Below the pieces are notes generated by a model, which was not told the DNA's origin, did no database searches, and worked only from the letters and a program-made list of their open reading frames with translations. Position numbers and translations under genes: made by a program. From the NCBI RefSeq assembly GCF_900110835.1, contig NZ_FOJG01000001.1:372001-436000 (forward strand): DNA of 64,000 bases, given 5' to 3'. Origin of the DNA: Chitinophaga arvensicola. Its GTDB lineage: Bacteria > Bacteroidota > Bacteroidia > Chitinophagales > Chitinophagaceae. Shown here piece by piece: positions 45,833-54,966 of the stretch (position 1 is the first letter of the stretch; each line of letters opens with the position of its first letter).

Positions 45833-47512
45833 TTACTTCTCCACAATCACCGGTATCACGGGGCTGTTATGCGTAGGCGGTAAATCGCCCGCAAATACAG
45901 AGAACTTCAACTGATATTTCCCTGGTTGCTCCGGCATTACTACTTCCAGGTTGATCAAACGGCGCAGTACCGCCCTTTCCAGGGTCATGGTTGACTTCAC
46001 CGGTGGGAAATATGCTTCTTTTGCTGTAAAGCCGTAACCTAATACCGGTTCATTGGTCCGGTCTAACCGGATAGGCTGATGATAGTCATTGATAGGCTGC
46101 AGGATGACATTTACATGTTCTCCACGTTTAGCCCGTATGGTTTTCAGCGCTGGTTTCAGTTGTATCAGCGAATAAGAATAATAATCGGATTGCAGGTAAT
46201 AATCCCAGGTACCATGTACCGTTTTCAAACTATCTGTAACAGGAATGCCTGTACCAGGATCAAATACCACCATCACGGGTTTACCCCACAGTTCCGTTTC
46301 TGTATCCCAGAAATTATACTGACTACGGCGGGCGTAGCGGCTGTTCAGGCTATAGGAAAGCTGGCCGGTATAAAACATATACTTAGATGGCCGTTGATAA
46401 CTGTTTACAAACACCACCGGCCGGCCCTGTGCACGGGCAGCCACCTGTGAAGTCCATTCCCGGTTATCGTGTATTTCCGGTCTGATTTCCACTCCCGGCA
46501 GGAAGTTCCAGACCATATACACCCTTACTACCAGCACCAGTAACAAAGTAACCGGCAAGGTATAGATCAGCCATTTCTGGGTCCAGCCTTTTCTTACAAT
46601 CGCCTGATGTGCGAGTATCACTACCGGTGTAAAGAGCATCACCGTCCAGTTGGCCTCTACCCTGCCTTTGAAGGTACTGAGCAGGAAGAACGACAACACG
46701 CCTATCACACAGAACTTCAACGCACGTTCAAAAGAGTTGGTAATAGGACTACGGAATGCATAATACAAAATCAGCCAGCCCAGCAAAGGTCCGAATAATA
46801 AGAGTTGTCCGCCTAGATAATCCAGCGAGTAGCTGATATCATAGGAAGATGCGTTCCTGTCGACCAGGTGATATTGCAGCGAAGGGAAACCATGGGTGTA
46901 TTGCCAGTAGATATGCGGGAAGAACAACACCGTAGTGATGATACAGGCTACATAAAACTTGAATACCTTGAGCAGGTTCACGTTTGACAATAAAGTAAAG
47001 AATACCAGCAGCACGCCGTGGTACTTGCTGTAAAACATTAATGCCATGGAAAGGCCCAGCAGTAAGGTATTCTTCCATGTTTGTTCATTTACAAAATTGC
47101 GGTACACCCAGAAGTAAACGGCTGCAAAAAAGATCAGGGGAACATCCGGTACTGCCAGGATCCCCCCTATTTGCATGGCGCCCATGGAGCCTATCAGGAG
47201 ATAAAAAAGTTTGTTGTCTTTTGAAGCGATGAGTTTTGCTGTAATCCACAGGGTGAGTGTGTTTACCAAAACGATGAGCAGCCTTACTCCCAGTTCGTTA
47301 TGAAAAATACTGTATCCTATTTTGATCAGCAGCGCGATCATGGGTGGGTGGTCAAAGTATCCCCAATCCATATGCCGTGAATACACCCAGTAGTAGGCTT
47401 CGTCGTCCCATAACTCAGAGAAGCAGGCTTGTAATAGTCCAAGCACCAGCCAGGTGAGCAGGAACAGATTTTTGTAACGGTCCTTTTTTAAGAAGCGAGT
47501 TAGTGCACTCAT
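45833..47512 (-). CDS. GT39/ArnT-like membrane glycosyltransferase
   Basis: The 559-residue multi-pass protein has an N-terminal transmembrane GT-C domain and a soluble C-terminal part (about 380-559). The first loop holds the acidic pair and FDHPP motif: LWDDEAYYWVYSRHMDWGYFDHPPMIALLIKIGYSIFHNELGVRL, typical of ArnT/PMT-type enzymes that use lipid-linked sugars. ELWDDEAYYW includes the catalytic Asp36/Asp37 region. It may glycosylate lipid A or a protein at the periplasmic side. It lies 41 bp after nagA on the same strand. Confidence 0.85.
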   Translation of the reverse strand: MSALTRFLKKDRYKNLFLLTWLVLGLLQACFSELWDDEAYYWVYSRHMDWGYFDHPPMIALLIKIGYSIFHNELGVRLLIVLVNTLTLWITAKLIASKDNKLFYLLIGSMGAMQIGGILAVPDVPLIFFAAVYFWVYRNFVNEQTWKNTLLLGLSMALMFYSKYHGVLLVFFTLLSNVNLLKVFKFYVACIITTVLFFPHIYWQYTHGFPSLQYHLVDRNASSYDISYSLDYLGGQLLLFGPLLGWLILYYAFRSPITNSFERALKFCVIGVLSFFLLSTFKGRVEANWTVMLFTPVVILAHQAIVRKGWTQKWLIYTLPVTLLLVLVVRVYMVWNFLPGVEIRPEIHDNREWTSQVAARAQGRPVVFVNSYQRPSKYMFYTGQLSYSLNSRYARRSQYNFWDTETELWGKPVMVVFDPGTGIPVTDSLKTVHGTWDYYLQSDYYSYSLIQLKPALKTIRAKRGEHVNVILQPINDYHQPIRLDRTNEPVLGYGFTAKEAYFPPVKSTMTLERAVLRRLINLEVVMPEQPGKYQLKFSVFAGDLPPTHNSPVIPVIVEK

Positions 47513-47553
47513 GCGGATATACAGTAATGATTAATCCTGCGAAGATAGCGCTA

Positions 47554-48651
47554 TTAACAGTATACTGTAGTTTCCCAATTAGAGTCGATGGCTACCAGGG
47601 CTGCATCGTAGCCTACCATAATACGGCCCAATGCCTGCTCACGGCCAATTGCGCGGGCCGGATACAGCGATGCCATACGCAAAGCTTCTTCCAGGGGAAT
47701 ACCTACCTGTTCCACACAATTACGTACTGCTTTGGTCATGGTCAGGCGGGAACCGGATAATACGCCGGTAGCGCTTACGTAGCGGTCTTCCTCTTTAATA
47801 TACACGTAGCCACCTTCTTTATTCTCATCTACTGCATCTGTAATGAGGAACAGGCGTTCCTTCATGATCTTTTTACTGATGCGGATGGAGGCGAAGTCGA
47901 CGTGCACGCCGTCTGCTACCACGCTGGCGCACACCTGCGGATGATCATAGATAGCGCCCACCAGGCCGGGGGCACGGCTTTCCAGCGGCGACATGGCGTT
48001 AAACAGGTGCGTCGCGTGGTGAATGCCTCTATCGAATGCGGCGTATGCCTGTGTATAGGTAGCGTTGCTATGCCCGGCAAAGATGACGATACCCGCTGCT
48101 TCCAGCTGTCTTACCAGTTCAGTATCGCAGCATTCCGGCGCCAGGGTCATGATCTTCACCACATCGCGGCCCTTCTCCAGGATCCAGTTGATGTCTTCCT
48201 GCGTGGGCGCATGAATGTATTGTTCGAGGTGGGCGCCTTTTTTCTTAGGATTGATAAAAGGGCCTTCGAGATGTAATCCCAATACGCCTTGTCCGCCTTG
48301 CTCCCAGTAAGCCCTCACCGCTTTCATGGCCTCCAGCATAATTTCCGGGCTGATAGTAGCTACGGTGGGCATAATCCAGGCAGCGCCGCCGCCTTTGCTG
48401 TAAGCTACCGTAGCCGCCAGCGAAGTCACCGAGGGATACATAGAAAACACCTGACCATTGCCCCCATAGATCTGCAGATCTATGAAAGCCGGCGCCAGCA
48501 GGGCCCCTTTCAGGTCTGTTTCACTACCGTCAGTTTTCCATTCGGAGGCAGGCACAATGCTGGTAATTTTCCCTCCCTGGGTAATTACTGCATGATCGTC
48601 CAATATCTCTTCACCGGTAAAGATCCGGGCATTGATGTAGGTAACAGACAT
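47554..48651 (-). CDS. nagA: N-acetylglucosamine-6-phosphate deacetylase
   Basis: The 365-residue amidohydrolase has GLHLEGPFINPKKKGAH (metal glutamate), FAGHSNATY, HLFNAMSPLESRAPGLVGAIYDH and a C-terminal LITDAVDE catalytic aspartate. It converts GlcNAc-6-P to GlcN-6-P in amino-sugar salvage. No nagB or transporter is adjacent; VOC and nitrilase genes precede it by 21 bp each, so they may share a transcript. Confidence 0.92.
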   Translation of the reverse strand: MSVTYINARIFTGEEILDDHAVITQGGKITSIVPASEWKTDGSETDLKGALLAPAFIDLQIYGGNGQVFSMYPSVTSLAATVAYSKGGGAAWIMPTVATISPEIMLEAMKAVRAYWEQGGQGVLGLHLEGPFINPKKKGAHLEQYIHAPTQEDINWILEKGRDVVKIMTLAPECCDTELVRQLEAAGIVIFAGHSNATYTQAYAAFDRGIHHATHLFNAMSPLESRAPGLVGAIYDHPQVCASVVADGVHVDFASIRISKKIMKERLFLITDAVDENKEGGYVYIKEEDRYVSATGVLSGSRLTMTKAVRNCVEQVGIPLEEALRMASLYPARAIGREQALGRIMVGYDAALVAIDSNWETTVYC

Positions 48652-48672
48652 AACAATAAAATTTTACGGCTA

Positions 48673-49059
48673 CTAATTGACTTCGTATAACTCTAAAGGC
48701 AACCCATCCGGGTCTGCAAAAAAGGTAAAGCGTTGTTGGGTATGGGGATCTATGCGGACAGGTTCGGTAATCACCCCTTTTTGCGCCAGTTGGGTCACCG
48801 CAGCATCGATATCGGCCACAGCGAAGGCAAGGTGGCGGAGGCCGCAGGCTTCCGGGCGACTGGTACGCGGAGGTGGGTCCGGAAAAGAAAACAACTCGAT
48901 GATATACTGGTTCCCCAGTGCCAGGTCCAGTTTCCAGGAATCCCTTTCTTCCCGGTATACTTCCCTGATTACCCGGAGGCCCAGCACATCGGTATAAAAT
49001 GTTTTACTCCGGGAGTAATCAGCACAGATAACAGCGATGTGATGGACGGCCAGTAACAT
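48673..49059 (-). CDS. VOC/glyoxalase-like metalloprotein
   Basis: The 128-residue vicinal-oxygen-chelate protein matches the YaeR/SMU1112c-like glyoxalase group: AVHHIAVICADYSRSKTFYTDVLGLRVI and HLAFAVADIDAAVTQLAQKGV, ending FFADPDGLPLELYEVN with its metal glutamate. The substrate is unknown. It has a 21-bp gap to each of nagA and the nitrilase gene. Confidence 0.9.
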   Translation of the reverse strand: MLLAVHHIAVICADYSRSKTFYTDVLGLRVIREVYREERDSWKLDLALGNQYIIELFSFPDPPPRTSRPEACGLRHLAFAVADIDAAVTQLAQKGVITEPVRIDPHTQQRFTFFADPDGLPLELYEVN

Positions 49060-49080
49060 ATAAAAAAGTTTGAAAAGAGA

Positions 49081-49884
49081 CTATGCTTTGGGCAGGATAG
49101 TGAATGCGTCAGCATCTTTCAGGAAAGGAATGTTTTTCCTTACTTCATCGAGCCGCTCACGTTGAAGGGTATACGTAAATACGTCTTCATCGTGTGATTT
49201 GCGGTAGATGATTTCTCCCATGGGATCAATGAGACTGGATTCGCCGCTGTGGTAAATGTTATTACCGTCGTTCCCTACGCGGTTCACTCCGATCACAAAC
49301 GACTGGTTTTCAATAGCGCGTGCCTGTAACAGCGTCGTCCAGGCGGTTTTGCGTCTTTCCGGCCAGTTGGCAACATTTACCAGTATATCATATGCCGGTT
49401 CGTTGGTATCGGGTTGTATGTTATTCCGCGCCCATACCGGGAAGCGGAGGTCATAACAGATGCTCAGATTGATTTTCCAGCCTTTTACCTGGGCAATGAG
49501 GCGCTTATCGCCGGGTTGGTAATGATCCTGCTCACCTGCATAACCAAACAGGTGGCGCTTATCATAGGTGCCATAAGTGCCGTTGGGCAGCATCCAGATC
49601 AAGCGGTTGAGATATTGTCCGTTTTCTTCAATGATCACGCTGCCGGTGAGAATAATATTCTTCTCTGCGGCTTTCTTCTTCATCCACTGTACAGTAGTGC
49701 CATCCATGGTTTCGGCCAGTTGGGCCGACTTCATGCTGAAGCCGGTGCTGAACATCTCCGGTAAAATGACTACCTCTGTTCTTTCCTGTATGCTGTTGAT
49801 TTTTTCATCAAACATGCGGAGGTTGGCGGCTGAATCTTCCCAATTTAACTGGGTCTGTACGAGTGTTACTTTCAGATCTGACAT
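49081..49884 (-). CDS. Nitrilase superfamily amidase (omega-amidase-like)
   Basis: The 267-residue cytosolic protein has the Glu-Lys-Cys triad of the nitrilase superfamily: Glu43 in VVILPEMFSTGFSM, Lys109 in TYDKRHLF and Cys143 in NLSICYDLRFPVWARN. It resembles YafV/NIT2 omega-amidases, which hydrolyse alpha-ketoglutaramate-type products. The specific substrate is not proven. It heads a minus-strand run with VOC and nagA. Confidence 0.9.
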   Translation of the reverse strand: MSDLKVTLVQTQLNWEDSAANLRMFDEKINSIQERTEVVILPEMFSTGFSMKSAQLAETMDGTTVQWMKKKAAEKNIILTGSVIIEENGQYLNRLIWMLPNGTYGTYDKRHLFGYAGEQDHYQPGDKRLIAQVKGWKINLSICYDLRFPVWARNNIQPDTNEPAYDILVNVANWPERRKTAWTTLLQARAIENQSFVIGVNRVGNDGNNIYHSGESSLIDPMGEIIYRKSHDEDVFTYTLQRERLDEVRKNIPFLKDADAFTILPKA

Positions 49885-49949
49885 TGTCGGTTATTGTGTT
49901 CACAAAATTACGGTCTGACGGCTTAGAAACTTTTCAAATTATGGCCGTC

Positions 49950-50408
49950 TTATGCCTCATTATTTGCGATTTGTTCAAGTGCTTCCTGGATTAATTCAGA
50001 TTCATAACCTCTCTGCAACAGGTATTGCATGGTTTTGTACTTGCGTTTCATACCTGTTTCACCACGGAGCGACTGGTATTTCTTCTCTGCCAGCTTATGC
50101 AACACCGCGATGTAGTCGTCTTCATCAATTTCGGCCATTCCTTTTTTGATGCAGTAGGCAGATACCTGTTTCTGTTTCAGCTCCATCATTATTTTCTTCC
50201 GGCCCCATTGCTTGATCCGGAACTTACCGCCGGCGTATGCTTTGGCAAAGCGTTCTTCGTTGAGGAAGTTTTCAGCGATAAGTTCTGCAATGGCCTGATC
50301 TACTTCTTCTCCCCTCAACCCCAGTTCCAGGCACTTGTACTTCGTTTCCTGGTGGCTCCGCTCCTGGTAGGCACAAAACTGCCGGAGTTTTAGTATCTCG
50401 GTTTTCAT
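49950..50408 (-). CDS. recX: RecX family regulatory protein
   Basis: The 152-residue protein has the RecX three-helix repeats (LKLRQFCAYQERSHQETKYKCLEL, VDQAIAELIAENFLNEERFAKAYAGGKFRIKQWGRKKIMMELKQKQV, YLLQRGYESELIQEALEQI). RecX limits RecA filaments. recA is not in this window. It lies 5 bp after uvrD, suggesting joint control of repair functions. Confidence 0.92.
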   Translation of the reverse strand: MKTEILKLRQFCAYQERSHQETKYKCLELGLRGEEVDQAIAELIAENFLNEERFAKAYAGGKFRIKQWGRKKIMMELKQKQVSAYCIKKGMAEIDEDDYIAVLHKLAEKKYQSLRGETGMKRKYKTMQYLLQRGYESELIQEALEQIANNEA

Positions 50409-50413
50409 CTCCC

Positions 50414-52750
50414 TTATCTTATGATTCTCAGCTTGGCGTAGTTAAGCATAATTTTCTTTTCACCGCCGCCTTTCGGGAAGTTGATGGTAGCGATCCTGTT
50501 GTTGGGAGCGCCTTCCATGGCAGCGATGGTACCAAAGCCAAATTTCTGGTGTTCCACCTGCATGCCTGGTTCCATACCTGCCGGATCATCCGGGGTAAAA
50601 TCGGCGGAGGGCACATGGGTAGTTGCCGGTGAGAAAGTTGGTTTGGCTGCAGGCTTCTGCGTTACCGGTTGTGATGGTTGCTGACCAGGTGTTTTCTTTT
50701 GCATCCTGTCGAACATATTGTTGCTATTGCTCCATCCGGAGGTATTACCGCCGCCGAAAGCATTACGTACACTACCACCGCCGGCATAGCTGCGGTCAAT
50801 GAATTTCTCCGGCATTTCCTCCAGGAAACGGCTCGGTTCATTCTGTACCAGGTTACCGAAACGGTAACGGCTATTAGCGTAAGTAAGCCATAAGCGTGCT
50901 TTTGCACGGGTAATAGCTACGTAGAACAGGCGTCTTTCTTCCTCCAGTTCTTCACGGGTATTGATAGACATACCGCTTGGGAACAGCGTTTCTTCCAGTC
51001 CTACGGTAAATACAACCGGGAACTCCAGTCCTTTTGCTGCGTGGATGGTCATCAGTTTCACCACGTCGCTGTTTTCATCGGTCCCCTGATCCGCATCTGT
51101 GAGGAGGGTAATCTGCTGGAGATAGGAGCCCATGCTTTTATCGAGCAGTTCTCCTTCTTCATCGGGGGTTTCTGTGAATTCCTTGATAGAGTTCAACAGT
51201 TCCTGCACGTTCTCATAACGGGCAAGCCCCTCCGTAGTTTTATCGTTAAACAGTTCTTTGACGAGATTGGTAGATTTACCTACGGCTACGGCCACATCGT
51301 ATGCGTTGTGAGTAGAGAGTAAAGCCTGGAAACTCTTGATCATGACCACGAAAGCTTCAATTGCTTCCACAGTGCCGCCTTTGAAGCCCAGTTCCCTGGC
51401 CCTTTCCAGCACCTGCCACATGGTGATATTGTGTTCATTGGCGAGCACAATGGTTTTTTCCATGGTGGTTTTACCGATACCGCGAACGGGATAGTTGATG
51501 ATCCTTTTCAGGCTCTCTTCATCGCGCGTATTCATGGTAACGCGGAGGTAAGCCACGTAGTCTTTGATTTCCTTGCGCTGGTAGAACGACAGTCCCCCGA
51601 AAATGCGGTAAGGAATGGCTTTCCGGCGAAGACTTTCTTCAAAAGAACGGCTCTGGGCGTTGGTACGGTACAGGATCACGAAATCGCGGTTATCGTAATG
51701 ATTCCGGAGTTTCTGTTCTGAGATCGTATCTGCAACAAACTTACCTTCTTCGTTATCGGTCATGGTGCGTACCAGTTTGATGGTATCGCCTTCGGTATTA
51801 TCTGTCCAGAGATTTTTTTCTATCTGTCCTTTGTTGTGTGCAATCACTTCGTTGGCCACATTGAGGATAGATTTGGTACTGCGGTAGTTCTGTTCCAATT
51901 TCACCACTTTCACATCATCATAATCCTTTTCAAACTGGAGGATGTTTTCGATGGTAGCGCCGCGGAAGGAGTAGATACTTTGAGCATCATCTCCCACTAC
52001 ACAGATATTTTCATTGACAGCACCGAGTAATTTGATGATTTCGTACTGGGCAGGGTTGGTATCCTGGTACTCATCGATCATGATATACTTGAACTTGTGC
52101 TGGTATTTATGCAATACTTCCGGAAATGTTTTAAGTAGAATGTACATTTTAAACAGCAGGTCATCGAAGTCCATGGCGCCGTTTTTAAAGGTACGTTTGG
52201 CGTACATGTCGTAGATCTTACCGATGAGCGGCCTGTTGGCGCGCATATCTTCCTGTTGTACGAGATGATCCAGCTGGTATTCTTCCGGTCCCATAAGGCT
52301 GTTTTTGGCGGCAGAGATGCGGTTGTATACGAAGTTGGGCTTATAGTGTTTATCGTCGAGATTCAGTTCGTTGATGATCGTTTTGATCACGCTTTTGGCG
52401 TCGTCTGTATCGTAGATGGTAAAATCGTTCGGGTATCCGAGCCGGTGTGCTTCAGCGCGAAGGAGGCGGGCAAAAACGGAGTGAAAGGTACCGATGTAAA
52501 GGTTACGTGCTTCGCTGCCGCCGAGGATCTTTTCCACACGTTCCTTCATTTCACGTGCCGCCTTGTTGGTAAACGTGAGGGATAAAATATTAAACGCATC
52601 CACGCCGTTCCGCATCAGGTGGGCAATACGGGTGGTAAGCACCTTGGTTTTCCCGGAACCGGCGCCTGCTACAATCATTATAGGGCCGTTGATATGTATT
52701 ACTGCTTCCCGCTGTTGTTCGTTAAGCTCGTCTAAATAATTTGCCTTCAT
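50414..52750 (-). CDS. uvrD: UvrD/PcrA-type superfamily 1 DNA helicase
   Basis: The 778-residue helicase has motif I AGAGSGKTKVLTTR, motif II IDEYQDTNPAQYE, GDDAQSIYSFRGA, EQNYRSTKSIL, MTIHAAKGLEFPVVFTVGLEE and VAITRAKARLWL. The C-terminal VEHQKFGFGTIAAMEGAPNNRIATINFPKGG is the PcrA-type accessory domain. It acts in nucleotide-excision repair and replication. ATG 52750 is chosen; GTG 52753 directly in front is also possible. recX follows. Confidence 0.95.
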   Translation of the reverse strand: MKANYLDELNEQQREAVIHINGPIMIVAGAGSGKTKVLTTRIAHLMRNGVDAFNILSLTFTNKAAREMKERVEKILGGSEARNLYIGTFHSVFARLLRAEAHRLGYPNDFTIYDTDDAKSVIKTIINELNLDDKHYKPNFVYNRISAAKNSLMGPEEYQLDHLVQQEDMRANRPLIGKIYDMYAKRTFKNGAMDFDDLLFKMYILLKTFPEVLHKYQHKFKYIMIDEYQDTNPAQYEIIKLLGAVNENICVVGDDAQSIYSFRGATIENILQFEKDYDDVKVVKLEQNYRSTKSILNVANEVIAHNKGQIEKNLWTDNTEGDTIKLVRTMTDNEEGKFVADTISEQKLRNHYDNRDFVILYRTNAQSRSFEESLRRKAIPYRIFGGLSFYQRKEIKDYVAYLRVTMNTRDEESLKRIINYPVRGIGKTTMEKTIVLANEHNITMWQVLERARELGFKGGTVEAIEAFVVMIKSFQALLSTHNAYDVAVAVGKSTNLVKELFNDKTTEGLARYENVQELLNSIKEFTETPDEEGELLDKSMGSYLQQITLLTDADQGTDENSDVVKLMTIHAAKGLEFPVVFTVGLEETLFPSGMSINTREELEEERRLFYVAITRAKARLWLTYANSRYRFGNLVQNEPSRFLEEMPEKFIDRSYAGGGSVRNAFGGGNTSGWSNSNNMFDRMQKKTPGQQPSQPVTQKPAAKPTFSPATTHVPSADFTPDDPAGMEPGMQVEHQKFGFGTIAAMEGAPNNRIATINFPKGGGEKKIMLNYAKLRIIR

Positions 52751-52855
52751 CACGACTGCTGTTTATATTTTATATGTAGAAAAGATATAGTATTTCAGAA
52801 GGGTGTAAAAGTACGAAAAAGGCGGAAATAATGCGGAGAGGATCGCCTCCGGAGA

Positions 52856-52955
52856 TTGTCTTTTCCGGGATTAGCAGGATACTGCTGATTTTATCTTTTG
52901 GGGATTTTAAAAAATTTGGGGAGATAGAAGCAAATGATGTCGCTTTTATCTCCCC
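52856..52955 (+). repeat. Repeat family copy C: hairpin and shared upstream segment
   Basis: GGGGAGATA (52918-52926) pairs with TATCTCCCC (52947-52955); one G-T pair and AAGC/GCTT close on the loop aaatgatgtc. The preceding sequence (ttgtcttttccgggattagc ... gggattttaaaaaattt) aligns with copy A. It lies between uvrD (start at 52750) and the desaturase stop at 52977, so here it follows the desaturase. Confidence 0.75.
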
Positions 52956-52976
52956 GGAATATCATTGATTTCTTTC

Positions 52977-54047
52977 CTATGGTTTCGCTCCCAGTGCTTT
53001 CATAAAGCGGAAGTGGGATACAACCGCCCCCTGCATGGTAGGGATACAGTTATAGGTAAGATTATGTTCTGCGCATTTAGCCGCCACAATTTTGCTGAGG
53101 GCAGGATAGTGTACATGACTGATTCTTGGAAACAGGTGATGTTCTACCTGGTAATTCAGACCGCCTACAAACCAGGAAATAATTTTATGTCCTGGTGCGA
53201 AGTTAGCGGTGGTTTTGATCTGATGGATGGCCCATTCGTTTTCTATCAGTTTAGCGTCGTCACCTACTGCTTCAAATTCTGTTTCTTCCACTACGTGTGC
53301 CAGCTGGAATACGATAGCGAGGGTGAAGCCCATTACCACGTGCATCACGGCGAAGCCGATGGCCCAGGCCTGCCAGCCTACCAGTACAACCGGCAGTGCA
53401 ATATAGAAGGCGAGGTACAGCACTTTACTGCCCCAGAACACCATATGATCTGTCAGTTTCATAGGTTGAAGCGGAGTAGTATATACTTTCCGGCTCAGGT
53501 ATTTTACAAAATCCATGATGAATACCCAGGCGAAGGAAGAAATAGCGTACACCAGTACTACGTAGATGTGCTGGATACGGTGCATAGGCACCCATTTCTG
53601 GGAACTGCACTGTCTCATGAGCGGGCTTTTGGCGATATCATCGTCGAGGCCGTCTACGTTGGTATAGGTATGGTGAATGATATTGTGTTTTTGTTTCCAG
53701 ATGAAAGCGTTGCCACCTAAAGCGTTCAATGTGAGGCCGAGGGTATCGTTTACTTTACTGTTAGTAGAATAGCTGCCGTGGCAGGCATCGTGCATCACAT
53801 TGAAGCCGATACTGGCCAGTACAAATCCCAGCAGGGCACATAAAGTTACCGAGAGGGCAGCTGGCATGGAGATGACTAATACAGAAATATATAAGGCAAC
53901 AGCCACCGGAATGAGGATGGCAGTTTTAAGATACAGTTTCCAGTTCCCGGTTTTTTGAATGTTGTTTGACTTAAAATATTCTTCCACTGCGGATTTCAGC
54001 GCAGGGAAAAACAAAGCATTCTTGTTGTTAAAGGTCACTTTTGGCAT
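52977..54047 (-). CDS. Membrane fatty acid desaturase
   Basis: The 356-residue di-iron desaturase has three histidine boxes: HDACHGS, HNIIHHTYT and QVEHHLFP, plus four to five transmembrane helices (e.g. LYLKTAILIPVAVALYISVLVISM, LVYAISSFAWVFIMDF). The HDxCH and QxxHH pattern resembles front-end (delta-5/6-type) acyl-lipid/acyl-CoA desaturases, here without a fused cytochrome b5. It should introduce double bonds into membrane fatty acids for fluidity. Electron donor unknown. Confidence 0.93.
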   Translation of the reverse strand: MPKVTFNNKNALFFPALKSAVEEYFKSNNIQKTGNWKLYLKTAILIPVAVALYISVLVISMPAALSVTLCALLGFVLASIGFNVMHDACHGSYSTNSKVNDTLGLTLNALGGNAFIWKQKHNIIHHTYTNVDGLDDDIAKSPLMRQCSSQKWVPMHRIQHIYVVLVYAISSFAWVFIMDFVKYLSRKVYTTPLQPMKLTDHMVFWGSKVLYLAFYIALPVVLVGWQAWAIGFAVMHVVMGFTLAIVFQLAHVVEETEFEAVGDDAKLIENEWAIHQIKTTANFAPGHKIISWFVGGLNYQVEHHLFPRISHVHYPALSKIVAAKCAEHNLTYNCIPTMQGAVVSHFRFMKALGAKP

Positions 54048-54465
54048 AAAAAGATAAGCATTGTGATTGCCGGTGTACAGTTATAAGTTGTAGGAATACC
54101 GGAAAAAGTTAAAAAGTCTACGCTAATAAACGCTATTAAACCGGTTTTTATATGTTTTGCCCAATAATAAGTGGTTATTTAACAAAGATTTGTGCTTATA
54201 AGCGGATTGAGGGGGAATGAAATATGATATTTCCGTAGAAAAGGGGAAGAAAGCGGGATAACCGAAGTCTGCAAACGAGCATACAGCCAAATTACCGTTC
54301 AGCTGTCTGATGAGGACAGTCAATACAGTAAAAAAACAAACAACAATTAGCCTACTACCGGGTGATCATAGTCCTTTTAGCAGCGGCTTACAATGGCCTT
54401 GCTGAGGGTTTGCAGACTTCTGCTATCCAAAAGTCTGAATAGTATTTTGTACAGTTATAGTCAGA
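54048..54465. other. Non-coding gap with 13-bp inverted repeats
   Basis: No gene is supported. GAAGTCTGCAAAC (54264-54276) and GTTTGCAGACTTC (54408-54420) are perfect inverted repeats bounding 157 bp; a further AAGTCTG occurs at 54431-54437. A small CTGTC ... GACAG hairpin lies inside (54303-54319). This could be a MITE-like relic or an RNA structure. It separates the desaturase from the sigma gene on the minus strand. Confidence 0.4.
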
Positions 54466-54966
54466 TTAATGCCTGGTGATACGGGTTTTCAGCATTTTCC
54501 GGGCAAAGTGGATACGACTTTTCACGGTTCCTAAAGGTTCGTTGAGTATAGCTGCAATTTCATAATACTTATATCCTTCAAAGTACAACAGGAAAGGTTG
54601 TTTAAAAATGACAGGTAAATTGTATACGGCCATTTGTACATCTTTCACCCGCAGGTCGGATTCTGCAAAGTTACCTATAGCAGAGGGTTGGTGGCTTAAC
54701 AGGTAATCTCCTACTGCGTTATCGAGCAACCGGTATTGGCGGTTGCCACGGCGGTAGTTGTTGATAAAGATGTTCCTCATGATGGTATACAGCCAGGCCC
54801 TGATATTGGTTCCGGCGAGGTATTTATCACGGTTGGATAACGCCCTGAATAGTGTTTCCTGGTAAAGGTCTTTTGCAGATTCGGAATCTTTGGTTAAGGT
54901 AACTGCATACGGCCGCAGGAAGTCGGCGTTTCCAAGTAATAAGTTATTAAATTCGGTGGATGACAT
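54466..54966 (-). CDS. ECF-type RNA polymerase sigma factor
   Basis: The 166-residue sigma-70 family protein has region 2 (LRPYAVTLTKDSESAKDLYQETLFRALSNRDKYLAGTNIRAWLYTIMRNIFINNYRR) and region 4 (VYNLPVIFKQPFLLYFEGYKYYEIAAILNEPLGTVKSRIHFARKML). It should direct an extracytoplasmic-stress regulon. An anti-sigma gene is not adjacent. ATG 54966 (MSSTEFNN) is chosen; an in-frame GTG 24 bp upstream is less likely. Confidence 0.9.
   Translation of the reverse strand: MSSTEFNNLLLGNADFLRPYAVTLTKDSESAKDLYQETLFRALSNRDKYLAGTNIRAWLYTIMRNIFINNYRRGNRQYRLLDNAVGDYLLSHQPSAIGNFAESDLRVKDVQMAVYNLPVIFKQPFLLYFEGYKYYEIAAILNEPLGTVKSRIHFARKMLKTRITRH

Noticed and set aside
54123..54323. 66-codon minus-strand frame in the desaturase-sigma gap
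   Set aside because: It has no homology I recognise and crosses one arm of the 13-bp inverted repeat.
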